DNA of 64,000 nucleotides from Panonychus citri (Eukaryota > Arthropoda > Arachnida > Trombidiformes > Tetranychidae). Made by a program: the position numbers and the translations under genes. Location of the stretch: assembly GCF_014898815.1 (NCBI RefSeq), contig NW_026515539.1, positions 2,542,001-2,606,000 on the forward strand, given 5' to 3'. Positions within the stretch are counted from its first letter, which is position 1. Each line of letters opens with the position of its first letter. Positions 58,733 to 64,000 of this stretch are shown here, piece after piece. The notes under the pieces are model-generated. The model ran no database searches and was not told the origin of the DNA. It saw only the letters and a program-made list of their open reading frames with translations.

Positions 58733-61700
58733 TGGTCAACAATCAGCGCACCCAAATCATGATCAAACTGATCATCAATTGGAACTGGTCAATTGAATAA
58801 ATGACTGGACATGTTAAATATTAAATACTTTTTGATTTGGGAATTTGCTTTGTTTCTCATTAGTATAACAACATTTTACCATTGGTCAGCATGAGAAAAG
58901 GTGAAAATATCAAAAAGCAATCATTATGATGATGGAAATGAGTGAGTGAGATAGAAAGAGCTATTATTAATAAGATAGGGGAAGCAAAAAGAGCCGGTTG
59001 AGAGAGTTAGAGAGAGAGAGACATATAATACAAAAGAAAAGAGGGAGAAAGGATGACAATGATGATAAGATCGATCAAGTGAAAACAAAAATATACTATT
59101 AGGGAGTCATAGTAAAGGTATTAATCAGCATCGCCCAGGGCAACAGTTGTTATCATATTATTATCAGGTAATAATTCATTACACAACAATCGATAAACCA
59201 ACTGGACATAATGATAATGTTTCGAGATAATCTCTTGCTGGACAGTTAACTTTTTCTCTCTCTCTCTCTTAAACTCCCTCGGCAGTTATCAGGCCTCAAC
59301 TTTAATTGTTAATAATTAACTAGATTAAAAGTTGAATAAAAAAGTTCTAGTTACATAATTTATTGAAGCGAAAACTTTTAATCAATTTAAACGATTGTAG
59401 TGTTATGTTTGTTATCATTTAAATTAGGTGACAAACTAAATTAATTGGTTATTGATTATTGAATTTTTTTGCTATTCAATTGTTGTTGTTAATCAATTGT
59501 TAATTTATATGGTGACATATAATCATTAACGTTGATTGCTATCAGATGAAATCTGATTGACAGAAAAATAAAAGTTTCCAACCTCATGATAACCTTGATT
59601 TGATTTATTATTCAAATTGATCAATAAGTTTTCATGTTTTATTCAGTTTATCACCATGATGATCATTATGATAACTTTTTACGTTTCGATATAATCACTG
59701 GAACAAAATGACAATTAATTAGAGAATATTTTCTAATCAATCAATTGAGGTCAATAATGGAAACTTTGATCAAGCCACGAGAACTTTTCTTTGGCATATC
59801 GGTAATAAGATTCCAAGAAAAGTTCTAAAAATTATCGAAAAAAGAAAATAAGTTGGAACAATTATCAGAATATTGATTAGATTTTTGTTGACATTCGAGT
59901 CGATTGAATTATTAATCAGAAAGTTCATTAGAACATAGTAAGTTCGAAGCTCGAACAGACAAAAGGTCGACATTTATATTTCAATGTAATTCTATTATAA
60001 TAGATCGATGATTTTAAATTGATTCTTAAAAAAGTAACATGAATTTTTTATTCACCGATTATTCAAAACCAGTCATTTACAATTCATGATAATGTTTCAA
60101 TGGCGATAAATAAGTTCGACTCATAAATCATTAATCTATTGAAATAAATGTCACCATGATGATGGTGTCCTTCAAAGGATATTGTTGTCAATTGTTTGTC
60201 CATTTTCAAAATTGATTCAAATTGGCTTTCAGGTGATATAATAATCATCTAAACTCAATGTTGATTAAATCAATCATATTGAGGTGAAAAAATCACATGT
60301 ATCATTTATTTTATTGAATTTTGGTGCACTTAGAGCTGGAAACAAAATGTTTATTCAAGATTGTATTTCATGATAACTTTGGATAACATTGTAAATGTTA
60401 TTATTACTTATTATTCAACATTATTATAAAGTAATATCTTCACCTGATACATGTAATCAATTCAAAGTTGAACTTTTCTATCTTAGGTAAATATTTTTAT
60501 CGAAAAGAAATCTTTAAATTTACCTGAGTATTTATCATGTCTGAGCAATTGGAACTTTGTATGTGAATCTGTTTATCTCAACAGAGGAAAAGGTTTACCT
60601 GAAATTTGCACAATAAAAGGTCATCATTAACCAATCCAATCACTAATATTTATGATCGAAATCGATATTCAAGTTGATTAGAATCGTTTTCTAATAATAG
60701 CAGGTCGATATCAACAGCTATCGAAATTTTGATTCAGAATCAACCTTCTTATAGTTTTCGAAATTACCAAAACTCAGCTGATTAAATTTTCTGTAAATCT
60801 TTAATTTTAATCAACAACCAACTGAGAACTAAGATTTTTCCCCATTTTCTGAAAAAAGTTCAAATGCTTCCGTTTACCATGAATAGTTAAAATCGTAATT
60901 GTTTCTGAGTTGAAAGATCTTCAAATCAATTTCAGCTGATCATTTACTCTATGAAAATTTCCATGGTCAAGAAAATGACCTTAGACAGTAATAGATTTAT
61001 ATTCTTGTAATTTGTAATGAAGAAAACATTTAAATTCTAACTACAGGAAAGGTAAAGTTCATTAACGAAAGTTTAAGACGAAAAAAAGAAAATTTCTCCA
61101 AGGGGATTCACAAGGCGACTCATTGAATAAAAATTCTGACTTTGAATCATGAGTACAAGCTCATGAATCCTCATAATCATGTTATAAACTGATCAACATG
61201 ATAGTTTACCTACAGGAACAATAGTTGATCTCAATTGTGGGATCTTAAATATTTTATTCAACTCTTTACCTTTGATAATATACATAAATTGTAGGTGTTG
61301 AGTTTCAATTCTCAACTGAAAAGTTCAGAATAAGTTTTGGAAACAGAAACTTGAATGAATCTTCACTTTGTAAGAAAATTGGTTTGAGTAAATTATGGAT
61401 GAAAAGTAATATTAGATGAAGAAGCTCGAGTTTGGTGAGATTGATGACAGAATATTGAGTAAGAAGAATTGTCAGAACTTTTCGAATTTACATAAAAATC
61501 AAATTTTATCAAAAAAAAAGAAAGAAAAAAAGTACTAAGAATTGAATAAGTCACAGGGAACAAGATAAAGATCATTAACTAAAGAGGGAAAATAAAAGAG
61601 ATTATTTTTATCTTACAACTTTTATTCCGAATTCAATTCAGTAATAATATTATCATTTCGAATTTCAGAATCCTTATTAGTTACTATTTTCTCTCATCAT

Positions 61701-62300
61701 GTATAATCTCATGACGTTTTCTTTTCTAAGGTATTTATTTGTATTCAATATCCATCAGAATTGTCATAAGTATAAGATAATTTCACCATTTACCTGATCA
61801 ATTTTTAAGCAATCATGGAAACAGAAATCATGATGAAATCGGTAACAAGTTTAGCCAATTTTTTTCACGAAGTTCTCACCGAATTCTGGGTTCCAATGTT
61901 TGAGTAAACTTATTATTCCAGATTGAATCTAAATAAAAATCGGTGACCATTTAAGTTGATAAAAATTTCCAATAAAATATTCCCATCATATTATCCTCTG
62001 TCTCAGTTGATATTTTATCAGTTTTTTACTACCACTCACCAGAATATTATCTTATTATTGAAATAACCTTTTCGTCACCATCATCATACTTTCAAGTTAA
62101 TAAAAACAAAGCTGATTCCTACGATTTCATCATGATTTCTCTGAATTTTACTGACTAAATCTTCACATCTTTGCATTCGTGTCGACAGCAATTTCTATGA
62201 AACTAAGAGTTTAGATAAACTGATTATTTCAATACTCTTCTACATTGAGTTTAATTAAATTGACTTTTATTAAGTGAGATGGCAATCACGAGAACGGATT
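58733..62300. other. Upstream region of the GT10-like gene, AT-rich
   Basis: No gene supported. Several short GA/CT runs lie near 59010-59270, and the TCATGA-type words continue. Short ORFs (59770-59973, 61393-61575) look like chance. Confidence 0.55.
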
Positions 62301-62338
62301 AGGCGGATGGCAACAAAATTGGAACTCCTGGTGAAAGG

Positions 62339-63077
62339 ATGGTAGAAGATTACTACAATTATGTTCAATACAGTAAAGTAGTAATCACGATTACACCTGA
62401 ATTAACTTCACTGAGAACATCAAAACCTCCGTCAACAACAACGAAATGTATAAAAATTATGGCCTTAAGGATGTGGAATTGTTTTACAATTCGGTGTCCT
62501 TCTCGGCTTTTAATTGGAAAATTGGTGATACTGTGAAACAAATTAAAAGCGAAAAATGGTATAAAAAAGAGTTCATAAAAATCTTCTCAGAATCAAATGA
62601 AACTACGAAATTTGTTTTCTATCACGATAGAAAAGATGTTAGTGTTGAAGAAAATTTAAATCTGATGAAATCTTCCCCCAACGAATGGGACCAAATAGAA
62701 GTCATCGAGGTTAAAGAGGCCCCCTATGGTTTAAAAAGAGTAATTTTTACAAGCAACAGATCGTTAATAAATCACAAGGATTGGGTAATAAGGATGAAGG
62801 ATGGATTAATCTACAAAATTGCTGACTATATTGGCCTAGAACAGTGTCTATACTGTTGAAACTTCGGTGGTGAAATTAGCTGTCCATGCAACAAAATCTA
62901 CAATGCTCTAATTGTGGAGACAATAGAAACATACATGTCTCCAACAGATGCACGAAGACATCGAAGTGCCTAATGTGCAAAAGATATTCAGCACAAATTG
63001 ACAAACAACATGTCACTAATGACCTTCAGTGTCCAACCCTAAGAACTGCAATAACCTTAAGAAAATGTTTCCATTGA
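62339..63077 (+). pseudogene. LINE gag-like remnant
   Basis: Frames at 62446-62859 and 62886-63077 read as one protein after correcting a frame break and a TGA near 62858. It ends in a Cys-rich stretch: QCLYC, CSNCGDNRNIHVSNRC and CLMCKRY, with a final CP, paralleling the triple zinc knuckles of the gag genes at 16.7 and 24.1 kb but with eroded spacing. No RT follows. Upstream frame 62339-62536 may hold more of the N-terminus. Confidence 0.55.
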
Positions 63078-63316
63078 AAACATATTCCTTTATCAGAATA
63101 ATAGCTCTTTTCTGATAGAAATAATAATTCATTCGGTGAAGAAATCAATCTGGTTCCGAGTATTGGTAGTAAGATCAGAGTCTCCACTGGCGAAACTAGT
63201 CCTGTCACGGAAGAAAAGTTTGTTTCATAATAAAAGCAACCAAACTGAAAGTTCTTAGTAAAATATTGTTAACATCAAATTCATGAACCTCAATCAAAGT
63301 ATTCATATTGATATAA
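63078..63316. other. Short AT-rich spacer
   Basis: Between the gag remnant and the foldback element. Nothing else is seen. Confidence 0.4.
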
Positions 63317-63822
63317 ATACAGGGCTATTCAACTTTATTTTATGCAGATTTTTAGTTATATGTCGAGAAACAATAAGTTTAAAAAGATCAAACCTCGTAC
63401 AGATACATTTCGGAACTGAAGGACTTCGTATAAAAAGTTTCGAGGTCATTGAGGTCATTTGAAGGTTTTTTTGAAAAGAAGAACAAAAAATTATCCCATC
63501 TTTGAAGTTTTGGTGTCAATATCAGTTCAAATAACGGAGAGCCGTCAATTTGAATGAAATACGCAGTGGTTTAGCAAATTAACATAAATCGTGGTACACT
63601 GACAATTATTTGAATTATTATATTCATTCAAACTTGGATCATGAAATAATTTTCGGTTTTCTTTTCAAAAAAACCTTCAAATGACCTCAATGACCTCGAA
63701 ACTTTTTATACGAAGTCCTTCAGTCCCTATATGTATCTGTACGAGGTTTGATCTTTTTAAACTCATTGGTTCTGAACTTATAACTAAAAATCTGCGTAGA
63801 ATGAAGTTGAATAGCTCTGTAT
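63317..63822. repeat. Complete foldback element with arms of about 170 bp
   Basis: The left arm 63317-63486 is repeated in inverted orientation at 63652-63822 with roughly 90% identity by eye. Both carry ATACAG(G/A)GCTATTCAACTT, CCTCGTACAGATACAT, AAGGACTTCGTATAAAAAGT and GAGGTCATTGAGGTCATTTG. The spacer of about 165 bp contains AACGGAGAGCCGTCA. Non-coding; likely a long-TIR MITE. Partial relatives lie at 4289-4702 and 10685-10860. Confidence 0.88.
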
Positions 63823-64000
63823 ATGCATGAGAGAGGAAATTGGGCGATTATGTCTGATTTCATTTTGCCCAGTTACAAAAGTGAAAGCGAAAACTTTTGT
63901 CTAATTTCAATGAGTTTCATAAATTATTTCTGGTGATTCAAATGCTCAAATGTCATGACACTATTACTATGAAGTTTTAGCGAAAAATTGAATTAGAGAT
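63823..64000. other. End of window, AT-rich
   Basis: No feature is supported. Confidence 0.4.

Noticed and set aside
1..64000. tRNA or rRNA genes
   Set aside because: No B-box-like GGTTCGAATCC or cloverleaf pattern was noticed by eye; a tRNAscan run would settle it.

Overview
The window looks like nuclear DNA from an arthropod, most likely a mite (chelicerate). It is AT-rich, has spliceosomal introns of about 48-700 nt with GTAAGT-type donors, and carries single-copy animal genes: a class VI POU factor, hyccin/FAM126, an insulin receptor and a GT10-type glycosyltransferase. The assignment to mites is inference from composition and gene structure. No ribosomal or mitochondrial marker is present.

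Layout. 1-2779 (+): 3' part of a POU6/pdm3-type gene, with its 3' UTR reaching about 3.8 kb and carrying a 241-bp MITE. 4.0-10.9 kb: repeats plus small unrecognised minus-strand genes (three tandem related ORFs at 4796-5941, a tiny spliced gene at 7055-7343, a coding-like block at 8146-8692). 10.9-15.95 kb (-): a LINE with ORF1, gag, endonuclease and RT. 16.0-16.9 kb (+): a solitary gag gene that appears to follow an intron. 18.1-18.7 kb (-): an acidic unrecognised protein. 19.3-20.8 kb (-): hyccin. 21.1-22.3 kb: a decayed partial copy of the POU6 locus. 22.9-30.15 kb (+): a second LINE-like block (gag with an apparent intron, extra ORF, EN-RT-RNase H), with an antisense dsRBD + ubiquitin-protease-like gene lodged inside it. 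30.4-37.5 kb (+): a complete 16-exon insulin receptor of about 1,570 aa. 38.5-41.4 kb (-): a spliced gene for a helical, possibly secreted, cytokine-like protein. 41.4-56.4 kb: gene-poor AT-rich DNA. 56.5-58.7 kb (-): a divergent GT10 fucosyltransferase-like membrane protein. 62.3-63.1 kb: a gag remnant. 63.3-63.8 kb: a complete foldback element.

The host genes do not form an operon. Insulin receptor and hyccin (a scaffold of the plasma-membrane PI4KA complex) both act at the plasma membrane, but nothing here shows that they are co-regulated. Wherever a frame break can be resolved (POU6, hyccin, insulin receptor, both LINEs) it is a single missing base, often in a short homopolymer. That suggests residual assembly indels rather than widespread pseudogenisation.
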